Positions 16,193 to 24,754 are shown, counted from the stretch's first letter. The stretch is 32,508 bases of DNA from an uncultured Actinomycetes bacterium (GCA_937902285.1 CALGTB010000010.1:1-32508); one strand, 5' to 3'. Made by a program: numbers and translations. Notes: a model not told the origin generated them from the sequence alone.

Positions 16193-16954
16193 ATGAGCAT
16201 CCTGGCCATCAACGACGTGCATGCGTCGGTCACCACCGACGCAGGCCCCCGCGAGATCCTGCGCGGCGTCACGCTGACGGTCGACTCCCGCAGCACCCAC
16301 GCCGTCATGGGGCCCAACGGCTCCGGGAAGTCCACGCTGGCGTACGTCATCGCCGGCCACCCCAAGTACGTCGTGACCCAGGGCTCCATCGAGCTCGACG
16401 GGCAGGACGTGCTCGCGATGAGCGTCGACGAGCGGGCCCGGGCGGGCCTGTTCCTCGCGATGCAGTACCCGGTGGAGGTGCCGGGGGTGTCGGTGTCGAA
16501 CTTCCTGCGCACCTCGGTGACGGCCGTCCGCGGCGAGGCACCGAAGCTGCGCACTTGGATCAAGGAGATGAAGGAGGCCATGGCGGGCCTTCAGATGGAT
16601 CCCGCCTTCGCGGAGCGCAACGTCAACGAGGGCTTCTCGGGCGGCGAGAAGAAGCGGCACGAGATCCTGCAGCTGTCGCTGCTCAAGCCGAAGTTCGCCA
16701 TCCTCGACGAGACCGACTCGGGTCTCGATGTCGACGCGCTCCGCGTGGTCTCCGAGGGCGTGAACACGTTCCGCGAGCAGACCGACGCGGGCATCCTGCT
16801 CATCACCCACTACACCCGCATCCTGCGCTACATCGCTCCGGACTTCGTCCACGTCTTCTACGACGGCCGCATCGTCGAGAGCGGCGGCCCGGAGCTCGCG
16901 GACGTCCTCGAATCCGACGGCTACGAGCGCTTCATCACCGCTCCCGCCTCCTAG
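16193..16954 (+). CDS. sufC: Fe-S cluster assembly ATPase SufC
   Basis: ABC-type ATPase that drives shape changes in the SufBCD scaffold. The 253-residue protein has Walker A GPNGSGKST (40-48), the SufC-specific Q-loop region FLAMQYPVEVPGVS, signature FSGGEKKR and Walker B FAILDETDSGLD, with H in ITHYTRIL. The start ATG at 16193 follows GAGGAA; the 29-base gap after the Rieske gene is the largest inside the operon. sufS follows after 7 bases. Confidence 0.97.
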   Translation: MSILAINDVHASVTTDAGPREILRGVTLTVDSRSTHAVMGPNGSGKSTLAYVIAGHPKYVVTQGSIELDGQDVLAMSVDERARAGLFLAMQYPVEVPGVSVSNFLRTSVTAVRGEAPKLRTWIKEMKEAMAGLQMDPAFAERNVNEGFSGGEKKRHEILQLSLLKPKFAILDETDSGLDVDALRVVSEGVNTFREQTDAGILLITHYTRILRYIAPDFVHVFYDGRIVESGGPELADVLESDGYERFITAPAS

Positions 16955-16961
16955 GCCTCCC

Positions 16962-18242
16962 ATGACCCAGCCCCTCGACGTCGCGAGGATCAGGAAGGAC
17001 TTCCCGATCCTCGAGCGCACCGTGCGCAACGACCGGCCCCTGGTCTACCTCGACAGTGCGGCGACCAGCCAGAAGCCCACGTCGGTGCTCGACGCCGAGC
17101 GGGCCTTCTACGAGACCAGCAACGCCGGCGTCCACAGGGGCGCCCACCAGCTCGCGGAGGAGGCCACGACCGCCTACGAGGACGCCCGGGAGGCCATCGC
17201 CTCGTTCGTCGGTGCCTCGGCGGATGACCTGGTGTTCACGAAGAACGCGACGGAGAGCCTCAACCTGGCCGCCTACGCCTTCTCGAACGCGACCGCCCTC
17301 GCGGCGCACGGCTCCGATCCGGTCGATCCGCGGTTCGTACTCAAGCCGGGCGACTCGATCGTGGTCACCCAGATGGAGCACCACGCGAACCTCGTTCCGT
17401 GGCAGGAGGTCTGCGCGAAGACCGGGGCCACGCTGCGGTGGATCGGCCTGACTGATGAGGGCCGCCTGGACCTGTCCGACCTCGACCGGGTCATCGACTC
17501 GTCGACTCGGGTCGTGTCACTCGTGCACCAGTCCAACATCCTGGGCACCCTGAACCCCGTGCGGTCGGTCATGGATCGCGCCCACGATGTCGGCGCTCTC
17601 GGTGTCGTGGATGCCTGCCAGTCGGTGCCGCACATGAGCGTCGATGTGCCGGGCCTCGGAGCGGATCTGGTGGCGTGGAGCGGGCACAAGATGCTCGGCC
17701 CCACGGGCATCGGCCTGCTGTGGGGCCGCCCCGACGTCCTGGCGACCATGCCGCCCTTCCTCACGGGAGGGTCCATGATCGAGACCGTCGCGATGGAGCG
17801 GTCCACCTATGCCGCACCCCCGAAGCGCTTCGAGGCGGGGTCACCCGTCACCGCCCAGGCGGTCGGCCTGGCAGCTGCGGTCGACTACCTGCAGGGCCTC
17901 GGGATGGACAACGTGGAGGCCCACGAGCACATGCTGACCGCCTACGCTCTCGCCGCCCTCGAGTCGATCCCCGGGGTGCGCATCATCGGCCCGCGTGGCG
18001 TCGAGGATCGTGGCAGTGCGGTGTCGTTCGAGGTGGAGGGAATCCATCCGCACGATGTCGGGCAGTTCCTCGACGACCGTGGAGTCGCCGTGCGTGTGGG
18101 TCACCACTGCGCCTGGCCCACGTGCCGCCGGTACGGCGTGCCGGCGACGACACGGCTGTCGACCTACGTCTACAACGACACGTCGGACATCGACGTGGCC
18201 GTCTCGGGCATCGAGGCCGCCCAGGCCTTCTTCGGAGCGTGA
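16962..18242 (+). CDS. sufS: Cysteine desulfurase SufS
   Basis: PLP-dependent enzyme that takes sulfur from cysteine as a protein persulfide for Fe-S cluster building. The 426-residue protein shows the PLP lysine K243 in WSGHKMLGPTGIG and the catalytic cysteine C383 in RVGHHCAWPTC, which marks the group II (SufS) type. H in QMEHHANLVPW is the expected PLP-stacking region. There is no clear ribosome site in the 7 bases after sufC, so translation probably depends on coupling. The next gene, sufU, is its usual sulfur acceptor in Gram-positive bacteria. Confidence 0.97.
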   Translation: MTQPLDVARIRKDFPILERTVRNDRPLVYLDSAATSQKPTSVLDAERAFYETSNAGVHRGAHQLAEEATTAYEDAREAIASFVGASADDLVFTKNATESLNLAAYAFSNATALAAHGSDPVDPRFVLKPGDSIVVTQMEHHANLVPWQEVCAKTGATLRWIGLTDEGRLDLSDLDRVIDSSTRVVSLVHQSNILGTLNPVRSVMDRAHDVGALGVVDACQSVPHMSVDVPGLGADLVAWSGHKMLGPTGIGLLWGRPDVLATMPPFLTGGSMIETVAMERSTYAAPPKRFEAGSPVTAQAVGLAAAVDYLQGLGMDNVEAHEHMLTAYALAALESIPGVRIIGPRGVEDRGSAVSFEVEGIHPHDVGQFLDDRGVAVRVGHHCAWPTCRRYGVPATTRLSTYVYNDTSDIDVAVSGIEAAQAFFGA

Positions 18243-18243
18243 C

Positions 18244-18732
18244 ATGAACGTCGAGGCGCTCTACCAGGACATCATCCTGGATCACTACAAGCACCCGCGG
18301 GGCAAGCACCTGCTCGACGGACCCCAGGGGGAGTCGCATCAGGTGAACCCCACCTGCGGCGACGAGGTGACGGTGCAGGTGTCCCTCGATGACGAGGGCG
18401 GACTCGTGATCGGCTACGAGGGCCAGGGGTGCTCCATCTCGCAGGCGAGCGCGAGTGTCATGTCGGAGCTCGTCTCCGGCAGCGAGCCCTCGGAGGCCGA
18501 TCGGGTGAGGCACGGCTTCGTCGAGCTCATGCGCAGCAAGGGCGCGGGCGAGCCGGACGAGGACCTGCTCGGGGACGGCGTGGCGTTCGTGGGCGTGGCC
18601 AAGTACCCGGCCCGGATCAAGTGCGCCCTGCTCCCGTGGGTGGCACTGCAGGATGCACAGGCGAAGGCTGGGATCAGCACCATGCATGACCAGGGCCCCA
18701 CGGGGCACACCATCGGAGAGGTTCAGTCATGA
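18244..18732 (+). CDS. sufU: Zinc-dependent sulfurtransferase SufU
   Basis: Accepts persulfide sulfur from SufS and passes it to the SufBCD scaffold. The 162-residue protein has the zinc ligands C38 and D40 (NPTCGD), C63 (GCSIS) and C127 (RIKCALLPW), and the 18-21 residue insertion between the second and third cysteine regions (the RVRHGFVELMRSKG part) that separates SufU from IscU. The ATG at 18244 lies one base after the sufS stop and follows GGAG. It overlaps sufT by 4 bases (ATGA). Confidence 0.96.
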   Translation: MNVEALYQDIILDHYKHPRGKHLLDGPQGESHQVNPTCGDEVTVQVSLDDEGGLVIGYEGQGCSISQASASVMSELVSGSEPSEADRVRHGFVELMRSKGAGEPDEDLLGDGVAFVGVAKYPARIKCALLPWVALQDAQAKAGISTMHDQGPTGHTIGEVQS

Positions 18733-19043
18733 CCGTTGCGGCCGAGGAAGACGTCATGGAGGCGATGAAGGACGTCGTGGACCCCGAGCTGGGGATCAAC
18801 GTCGTCGATCTCGGGCTCGTCTACGGCGTGAGCGTCGACGACGCCAACATCGCGACCGTCGACATGACCCTCACCTCGGCGGCGTGCCCGCTCACCGACG
18901 TGATCGAGGACCAGACCCGCGCTGCCCTCACGGCCGTGGTGTCGGACTTCCGGATCAACTGGGTGTGGATGCCTCCGTGGGGTCCGGACAAGATCACCGA
19001 TGACGGACGAGAGATGCTGCGTGCCCTCGGCTTCAACGTCTGA
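18729..19043 (+). CDS. sufT: SufT / MIP18-family (DUF59) Fe-S maturation protein
   Basis: Auxiliary protein for delivery or maturation of Fe-S clusters, especially under high demand. The 104-residue protein is a single DUF59 domain with the characteristic DPELGINVVDLGLVY near residues 18-32 and the conserved cysteine in TSAACPLTD near residue 53. It closes with PPWGPDKITDDGREMLRALG, whose WGPD part is typical. The ATG overlaps the sufU stop by 4 bases and follows GGAGAGG. The next gene begins inside its 3' end. Confidence 0.94.
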   Translation: MTVAAEEDVMEAMKDVVDPELGINVVDLGLVYGVSVDDANIATVDMTLTSAACPLTDVIEDQTRAALTAVVSDFRINWVWMPPWGPDKITDDGREMLRALGFNV

Positions 19044-19626
19044 GCCGAGGCCGACCTTCTTCGCCACGGCGGAGCAGTTCCACGACTGGCTCGCCGAGCA
19101 TCACGCGTCGACTCCCGAGCTGCTCGTCGGCTTCTGGAAGGTCGGATCCGGCACGCCCTCGATGACGTGGCCCGAGTCGGTCGACGAGGCCCTGTGCTTC
19201 GGCTGGATCGACGGAGTCCGCAGGCGACTGGACGATGAGGCCTACACGATCCGGTTCACGCCCCGACGTCCCGGCAGCATCTGGTCGGCGGTCAATGTCG
19301 CCAAGGCCGAGGCCCTCTCCGCCGCAGGACGCATGGCGCCGGCCGGCCTCGCCGCCTTCGGTGCCCGGCGTGACGATCGGACGGCCGTGTACTCGCACGA
19401 GCAGGGCGCCGAGGCCGACCTGGCCCTCAGTGCCGAGGAGCAGGCCCGGCTCCGGGAGTCGGCCGGTGCCCTCGCCTTCTTCGAGGCCCAGCCGGCCTCA
19501 TACCAGCGGGCCGTGGCGCACTGGCTCCACACGGCCAAGCGGCCGGAGACCCGGGCCCGGCGACTCGACCTGCTGGCCGTCGAGAGCTCGGCAGGCCGGC
19601 TCGTCGCCCAGTTCAGGCGCCGCTGA
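19021..19626 (+). CDS. YdeI/OmpD-associated family protein
   Basis: A 201-residue protein of the YdeI/OmdA family; members were linked to bacteriocin or peptide resistance in some bacteria, but the biochemical role is unknown. Recognised by FFATAEQFHDWLAEHHAS, then SMTWPESVDEALCFGWIDGVRR and FTPRRPGSIWSAVNV, with short cores CFGWIDG and RRPGSIWS. Two starts are possible: GTG at 19021 (preceded by GAGAG) or ATG at 19000. Both overlap the sufT 3' end in another frame, by 23 or 44 bases. It could ride on the suf transcript, though no functional link to Fe-S assembly is known. Confidence 0.85.
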   Translation: MPSASTSEPRPTFFATAEQFHDWLAEHHASTPELLVGFWKVGSGTPSMTWPESVDEALCFGWIDGVRRRLDDEAYTIRFTPRRPGSIWSAVNVAKAEALSAAGRMAPAGLAAFGARRDDRTAVYSHEQGAEADLALSAEEQARLRESAGALAFFEAQPASYQRAVAHWLHTAKRPETRARRLDLLAVESSAGRLVAQFRRR

Positions 19627-19677
19627 CGGAGGGGGCGGCCCGCGATCGGCGCGGAATCCGGCACCTCGCCCGGGGCC

Positions 19678-19683
19678 TAGACT
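19678..19683 (+). promoter_or_regulatory. Putative -10 element of the ABC-F gene
   Basis: TAGACT is followed by 9 bases and then the ATG at 19693, with no ribosome site between. The transcript would have a leader of only about 2-3 bases. Confidence 0.5.
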
Positions 19684-19692
19684 GGCCCGACC

Positions 19693-21291
19693 ATGATCTC
19701 CACCACCGGCCTCGAGGTTCGGGCCGGCTCATCGCTGCTGCTCGAGAATGCGTCCCTGCGCGTGGGGCGCGGCGACCGCATCGGGCTCGTCGGGCGCAAC
19801 GGAGCGGGCAAGACCACCCTCACCCGCATTCTCGCCCAGGAGACGATGCCGGCCGGCGGCGAGATCCACGTGTCCGGGACCGTGGGCTACCTGCCGCAGG
19901 ATCCCCGCTCGGGGGACCCTGACGAGATCTCCCGCGACCGCATCCTCGCCGCTCGAGGCCTGCATGCGGTGGTGCGCCGCATGCAGGAGACGAGCATGGC
20001 CATGGGCACCGACGACGAGGCCGAGCGCGAGCGGCTCATCGCCCGCTACGCCCGCGCCGAGGCGGAGTTCGAGGCGCTCGGCGGCTACGCCGTCGAGTCG
20101 CAGGCGGCCGCCATCGCCGCGAGCGTCGGCCTGCCCGAGCGCATCCTCGACCAGCCGCTCGGCACCCTGTCCGGCGGACAGCGTCGCCGGGTCGAGCTGG
20201 CGCGGATCCTGTTCGGCGGATCCGACATCCTGCTCCTCGACGAGCCCACCAACCACCTCGATGCCGACTCGATCCGGTGGCTGCGCAAGTTCCTCAGCAC
20301 CTACGAGGGCGGGTTCATCGTCATCAGCCACGACACCGAGCTGCTGCAGGACACGGTGAACAAGGTGTGGCACCTGGACGCGAACCGGCGCGAGATCGAC
20401 TCCTACGCGATGGGGTGGAAGGCCTACCTGACGGCGCGCGAGGCCGACGAGCGCCGCCGCCGCCGCGAGCGCCGCAACGCGGAGCAGCAGGCGGAGTCCC
20501 TGCGCAACCAGGCGGAGCGCATGCGGGCCAAGGCCACGAAGGCGAAGGCCGCCCAGTCGATGCTCAAGCGGGCCGACAAGATCATGGCCTCCAGCGACGA
20601 GGTGCGGCGCGCGGACAAGGTGGCGGCGCTGCGCTTCCCCGAGCCGAAGCCGTGCGGGCGGGTGCCCCTGACGGCCTCGGGACTGTCGCGGTCGTACGGG
20701 TCGCTCGAGGTCTTCACGGACGTCGATCTCGCCATCGACCGGGGGAGCAGGGTCGTCATCCTCGGGCTCAACGGGGCCGGCAAGACCACGCTCCTGAGGA
20801 TCCTCGCCGGGGTCGACTCGCCGGACACGGGCGAGGTCGAGCCCGGGCACGGCGCCGTGGTCGGCTACTACGCGCAGGAGCACGAGACCCTCGATCCGAC
20901 CGCTACGGTGCTCGAGACCATGGCCCACGCGGCCCCGCACCTCGACGACACCCGCCGCCGCACGGTGCTGGGCTCCTTCCTCTTCGAGGGCGACGCGGCC
21001 AGCAAGCCGACGGGCGTGCTGTCCGGCGGCGAGAAGACCCGCCTGGCCCTCGCGTGCCTGGTCGTGTCGGGCGCCAACGTCCTGCTGCTCGACGAGCCCA
21101 CCAACAACCTCGACCCCGCGAGCCGCGAGGAGGTCCTCGGCGCCCTGTCGCGCTACGAGGGGGCCGTGGTGCTCGTGACCCATGATCCCGGGGCCGTGAT
21201 GGCCCTGTCGCCGGAGCGGGTGCTCATCCTTCCCGACGGCGACGAGGACCTGTGGAATGAGGGCTACGCCGACTTGGTTGAACTGGCCTGA
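19693..21291 (+). CDS. ABC-F family ATPase (ribosome-associated type)
   Basis: Soluble ATPase with two ABC domains and no membrane segment; ABC-F proteins act on the ribosome as translation factors or antibiotic-protection factors. The 532 residues show Walker A motifs GRNGAGKTT (34-42) and GLNGAGKTT (358-366), signatures LSGGQRRR and LSGGEKTR, and Walker B motifs LLLDEPTNHLD and LLLDEPTNNLD. The linker (about 245-315) is a charged Arg/Ala/Glu-rich helix pair, the P-site tRNA interaction region. Mycobacteria carry a similar gene beside an enoyl-CoA hydratase (Rv1473, echA12), the same neighbour as here. Specific role unknown. Confidence 0.93.
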   Translation: MISTTGLEVRAGSSLLLENASLRVGRGDRIGLVGRNGAGKTTLTRILAQETMPAGGEIHVSGTVGYLPQDPRSGDPDEISRDRILAARGLHAVVRRMQETSMAMGTDDEAERERLIARYARAEAEFEALGGYAVESQAAAIAASVGLPERILDQPLGTLSGGQRRRVELARILFGGSDILLLDEPTNHLDADSIRWLRKFLSTYEGGFIVISHDTELLQDTVNKVWHLDANRREIDSYAMGWKAYLTAREADERRRRRERRNAEQQAESLRNQAERMRAKATKAKAAQSMLKRADKIMASSDEVRRADKVAALRFPEPKPCGRVPLTASGLSRSYGSLEVFTDVDLAIDRGSRVVILGLNGAGKTTLLRILAGVDSPDTGEVEPGHGAVVGYYAQEHETLDPTATVLETMAHAAPHLDDTRRRTVLGSFLFEGDAASKPTGVLSGGEKTRLALACLVVSGANVLLLDEPTNNLDPASREEVLGALSRYEGAVVLVTHDPGAVMALSPERVLILPDGDEDLWNEGYADLVELA

Positions 21292-21304
21292 CAGACGACA
21301 GGTC

Positions 21305-21310
21305 TAGCGT
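21305..21310 (+). promoter_or_regulatory. Putative -10 element of the crotonase-family gene
   Basis: TAGCGT would place the transcript start near 21317, leaving a short leader that holds AAGGAGAG before the ATG at 21334. No -35 at a normal distance was found. Confidence 0.4.
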
Positions 21311-21333
21311 GACCGGTTGACGAAGGAGAGAGC

Positions 21334-22113
21334 ATGACGCAGTTCGGAGACCACGATCACGTCCGGATCGAGCGCGACGACGCCATCGTCCGGGTCACGC
21401 TGACGAACCCCGCGGCGCGGAACGCCCAGACGCCCGCCACCTGGCGGCGCCTGGCGTCCATCCCCGAACTGCTCGACGACACCGTCCGGGCCGTCGTCCT
21501 GAGCGCTGAAGGCGCCAGCTTCTCGGCCGGCCTCGACCGGCGCATGCTCACGCCTGACGGCGTGCCGGGGGAGCGCTCGCTGATGGCGCTCATGGCCGAC
21601 TCCGAGAGCGTCATGGATGAGTTCATCCAGCAGGCCCAGTCTGCGTTCACCTGGTGGCGCACGGTGCCGCAGGTGACGGTCGCCCTCGTTCAGGGCCACG
21701 CCGTGGGCGCCGGGTTCCAGCTGGCCCTCGCGTGTGACGTGATGATCGTGGCGGACGACGCCAAGCTCGCCATGCGCGAGACCTCCCTCGGCCTGGTTCC
21801 CGACCTGGGTGGAACCCAGCCGCTCGCGGACCGGGTGGGGTACTCCCGGGCGTTCGAGATCTGTGCTCGCGGCCGATTCGTCGAGGCAGACGAGGCCGTC
21901 CGCCTCGGCATCGCCATCGACCGGGTGCCGGCGGCCGACTGGGATGCCTACGTGGCGGACTTCCTCGCCCCCATCCTCGCCGCGATGCCGGGCGCGGTCA
22001 GCGGCCTGAAGTCGCTGCTGAACGGCGCGGCCTCGCACCCTGACCAGCTCGCCCGCGAGCGGAGCGCCCAGCTGCTGCGCCTGGTCGAGCTGCGCTCCCT
22101 GCTCGGCGGCTGA
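21334..22113 (+). CDS. Enoyl-CoA hydratase/isomerase family protein with altered active site
   Basis: Crotonase-fold protein of 259 residues, resembling EchA-type enzymes of fatty acid oxidation. SAEGASFSAGLDRRML holds the oxyanion-hole region, GHAVGAGFQLALACDVMI the second, and RETSLGLVPDLGGTQ the third. Of the two catalytic glutamates of classical hydratases, the second is kept (E149) but the first is glutamine (Q129, in GAGFQL where GGGCEL is usual). It may therefore not be a standard hydratase; isomerase or another crotonase activity is possible. ATG follows AAGGAGAG. The ABC exporter starts one base after the stop. Confidence 0.9.
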   Translation: MTQFGDHDHVRIERDDAIVRVTLTNPAARNAQTPATWRRLASIPELLDDTVRAVVLSAEGASFSAGLDRRMLTPDGVPGERSLMALMADSESVMDEFIQQAQSAFTWWRTVPQVTVALVQGHAVGAGFQLALACDVMIVADDAKLAMRETSLGLVPDLGGTQPLADRVGYSRAFEICARGRFVEADEAVRLGIAIDRVPAADWDAYVADFLAPILAAMPGAVSGLKSLLNGAASHPDQLARERSAQLLRLVELRSLLGG

Positions 22114-22114
22114 C

Positions 22115-23998
22115 ATGTCGATGAACGGCTGGGACATGTACCGCTCGCTGACGCGAGATCGGTCAGTCACCGAGAAGAAGGTCAACCGGGCCCTCGTGCG
22201 TCGCATCCTCGGCTACGCCCTCAAGTACCGATCGCTCATCGTGGTGTTCCTCATCCTGATGGTCCTCGTGTCGCTGCTGAGCGTTGCACAGCCGCTCATG
22301 ATCCCTAGGCTCGTGGACGACGGCATCAACGCGGGTGACCGTCAGGTGGTCACCGTCATGGCCCTCCTCATCGCCCTGCTCGCCATCCTCGACGCGGGGG
22401 TCGGCCTGCTGGTGCGCTGGTACTCCTCGCGTATCGGCGAGGGCCTCATCTACGACCTGCGCACGGAGGTCTATGACCACGTGCAGCAGCAGTCCATAGC
22501 GTTCTTCACCCGCGCGCAGACGGGCGCTCTCATCTCCCGCCTCAACAGCGATGTGATCGGTGCCCAGCAGGCATTCACCTCGACGCTGGGCGGCGTGCTC
22601 GGCAACCTGATCTCGGTGGCGATCGTCCTCACCGCCATGTTCATCCTGTCGTGGCCCATCACGATCGTGTCCCTGATCCTGGTGCCCCTGTTCCTCCTCC
22701 CCGCGAGGTGGATGGGCCGCAAGCTCCAGGGCCTGACCCGAGAGCAGATGGGCATCAACGCGGACATGAGCACGCAGATGACCGAGCGCTTCAACGTGGC
22801 CGGTGCCCTCCTCGTCAAGCTGTTCGGCAGGCCCGATGACGAGGCTGCCGCCTTCTCGCAGCGGGCAGCACGAACCCGCGACATCGGCGTCCGCCTCGCG
22901 ATGGCCAACCGCTGGTTCTTCACCGGGCTCGTGCTCGTCGCATCTCTCGCGACCGCCATCGTGTACGGACTGGGGGGCAACCTCGTCATCAGCGGCGTCA
23001 TCACCATCGGGACACTCCTGGCGCTCGTCGGGCTGCTGGCGCAGCTGTACGGGCCCCTGACCGCCCTGTCCAACGTCAGGGTCGACGTGATGACCGCCCT
23101 GGTGAGCTTCGAGCGCGTGTTCGAGGTGCTTGACCTGAAGCCGATGGTCATGGAGGCGGCCGATGCACGGGTCCTTCCTGAGGGGCCGCTGTCGGTGTCC
23201 TTCGAGGATGTCCGCTTCCACTACCCGACGGCCTCCGAGGTCTCGCTGGCCTCCCTGGAGTCGGTCGCCCGCGAGGACACCCTGGCCGTGGGACAGGACG
23301 TGCTTCGCGGGATCTCGTTCGAGGCGCCGGCGGGCACCATGACCGCGCTCGTGGGTCCGTCCGGGGCCGGAAAGACGACGACCACGGCCCTCCTCACCCG
23401 GCTCTACGACGTCACGTCCGGCACCATCCGGGTAGGCGGCACGGACGTGCGCGACGCCACGCTCGCCTCCCTGCGGCAGGCGGTCGGCGTGGTCACTCAG
23501 GACTCGCACCTCTTCCACGACACGATCCGCGCCAACCTCCTCTACGCCCGCCCGGACGCGACGGAGGCCGAGCTGGTCGAGGCCTGCGAGTCCGCCCAGA
23601 TCGGGGGGCTCATCGCTGCCCTGCCCGAGGGCCTCGACACGGTTGTCGGTGACCGGGGCCATCGGCTCTCCGGCGGGGAGAAGCAGCGGATCGCCCTGGC
23701 GCGACTGCTCCTCAAGGGCCCCCGGGTGGTGGTGCTCGACGAGGCCACCGCCCATCTCGACAGCGAGAGCGAGGCTGCGGTGTCACGGGCCCTCGACCAC
23801 GCACTCGAGGGTCGCACCTCGGTGGTCATCGCCCACCGGCTGAGCACGGTCCGCCGAGCCGACCAGATCCTCGTGATCGACCAGGGCGAGGTGGTCGAGC
23901 GGGGCACGCACGACGACCTGCTGGCCCGCGGAGGCGTCTACGCCGACCTCTACCGGACGCAGTTCGCCGAGGACGGTCCGGTCACGGCTGGCGCGTGA
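22115..23998 (+). CDS. Fused ABC exporter (membrane plus ATPase domain)
   Basis: Half-size type I ABC exporter of 627 residues, expected to work as a homodimer or with an unseen partner. Six membrane helices lie in residues about 35-330. The ATPase domain has Walker A GPSGAGKTT (414-422), signature LSGGEKQR, Walker B VVVLDEAT and H-loop IAHRLST. An unusual stretch of about 24 residues (372-395, beginning TASEVSLASLESV) is inserted between the first strand and the Walker A region. The ATG at 22115 lies one base after the previous stop without its own clear ribosome site; ATGs at 22121 and 22136 are alternatives. Substrate unknown. Confidence 0.93.
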   Translation: MSMNGWDMYRSLTRDRSVTEKKVNRALVRRILGYALKYRSLIVVFLILMVLVSLLSVAQPLMIPRLVDDGINAGDRQVVTVMALLIALLAILDAGVGLLVRWYSSRIGEGLIYDLRTEVYDHVQQQSIAFFTRAQTGALISRLNSDVIGAQQAFTSTLGGVLGNLISVAIVLTAMFILSWPITIVSLILVPLFLLPARWMGRKLQGLTREQMGINADMSTQMTERFNVAGALLVKLFGRPDDEAAAFSQRAARTRDIGVRLAMANRWFFTGLVLVASLATAIVYGLGGNLVISGVITIGTLLALVGLLAQLYGPLTALSNVRVDVMTALVSFERVFEVLDLKPMVMEAADARVLPEGPLSVSFEDVRFHYPTASEVSLASLESVAREDTLAVGQDVLRGISFEAPAGTMTALVGPSGAGKTTTTALLTRLYDVTSGTIRVGGTDVRDATLASLRQAVGVVTQDSHLFHDTIRANLLYARPDATEAELVEACESAQIGGLIAALPEGLDTVVGDRGHRLSGGEKQRIALARLLLKGPRVVVLDEATAHLDSESEAAVSRALDHALEGRTSVVIAHRLSTVRRADQILVIDQGEVVERGTHDDLLARGGVYADLYRTQFAEDGPVTAGA

Positions 23999-24752
23999 CG
24001 CCGCCGTCGACGGCGATCAGCGTGCCGGTGACGTAGGCCGCGGCCGGGCTCAGGACGAAGGCGGCGACCCGGCCGAACTCGTCGGGCTCCCCATACCGGC
24101 CCAGAGGGATGCGGGCGCTGGCCCGGGCGCGCGCCGCCGCCGCGTCGCCGCTGGCGGCATCGAGGGCAGCGAGGCGGTCGGTGGCGATGCGCCCCGGCAG
24201 CAGCCCGTTGACCCGGATCCCCGTCGGGCCGACCTCGTCGGCCAGGTCCTTGACCAGCATCGCCAGGCCGGGCCTCAGGCCGTTGCTGATGGTCAGGCCG
24301 GTGAACACCTCCACTGCCGAGGTCGACAGCACCCAGGCCAGCGAGCCCGTTGACGCCTGCCCGCATGAGGCGATACCCGTGCAGACCGCGCGTGCCATCC
24401 TGATCGAGCCGAGGAACACCGAGTCGAACGACGCGCGCCACTGGTCGTCCGTGGTCGTGAGCACGCTGCCCGGAGGGGGACCGCCCACACTGAGGAGGGC
24501 CCCGTCGAGGCGACCGAAGGCGCCGAGCGCGGACTCGACGGCATGCTCCGCCGCGTCTGCGTCAGCGAGGTCGGCGGGCACGGCGATGGCAGAGGTCCCG
24601 AGTGCCGTGACCGCTGCGTCGAGTGCGTCCGACGGCCGGGCCACGATGGCCACCCGCGCGCCCTCGGCGACGAGGGCGCGAGCCGAGGCCAGTCCCAGAC
24701 CACGGCTCGCCCCGGTGATCACGTACACGCGATCCGCCAGGCCCAGGTCCAT
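23982..24752 (-). CDS. Short-chain dehydrogenase-like protein lacking the YxxxK motif
   Basis: SDR-fold protein of 256 residues. The nucleotide-binding TGASRGLG (13-20) is intact, and VNGLLPGRIATDRL and VTGTLIAVDGG follow as in FabG-like enzymes. Where the catalytic YxxxK is expected the sequence reads SNGLR: serine 156 replaces tyrosine and arginine 160 replaces lysine. A serine at 143 is kept. The usual NNAG is SVGG (88-91). A subgroup of SDRs with this pattern exists, and its reaction is not known to me. ATG at 24752 lies two bases after the SURF1 stop. Its 3' end overlaps the convergent exporter gene by 17 bases. Confidence 0.9.
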   Translation of the reverse strand: MDLGLADRVYVITGASRGLGLASARALVAEGARVAIVARPSDALDAAVTALGTSAIAVPADLADADAAEHAVESALGAFGRLDGALLSVGGPPPGSVLTTTDDQWRASFDSVFLGSIRMARAVCTGIASCGQASTGSLAWVLSTSAVEVFTGLTISNGLRPGLAMLVKDLADEVGPTGIRVNGLLPGRIATDRLAALDAASGDAAAARARASARIPLGRYGEPDEFGRVAAFVLSPAAAYVTGTLIAVDGGVTRQP

Positions 24753-24754
24753 GG

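Noticed and set aside
21278..21283. TTGAAC as -35 box for the crotonase-family gene
   Set aside because: The distance to TAGCGT is 21 bases, too long for a normal promoter, and it lies in the end of the ABC-F gene.
22163..23755. Minus-strand open frame (530 codons) opposite the ABC exporter
   Set aside because: Shadow of the exporter gene; composition dominated by Gly, Glu, His and Arg, with no family resemblance.
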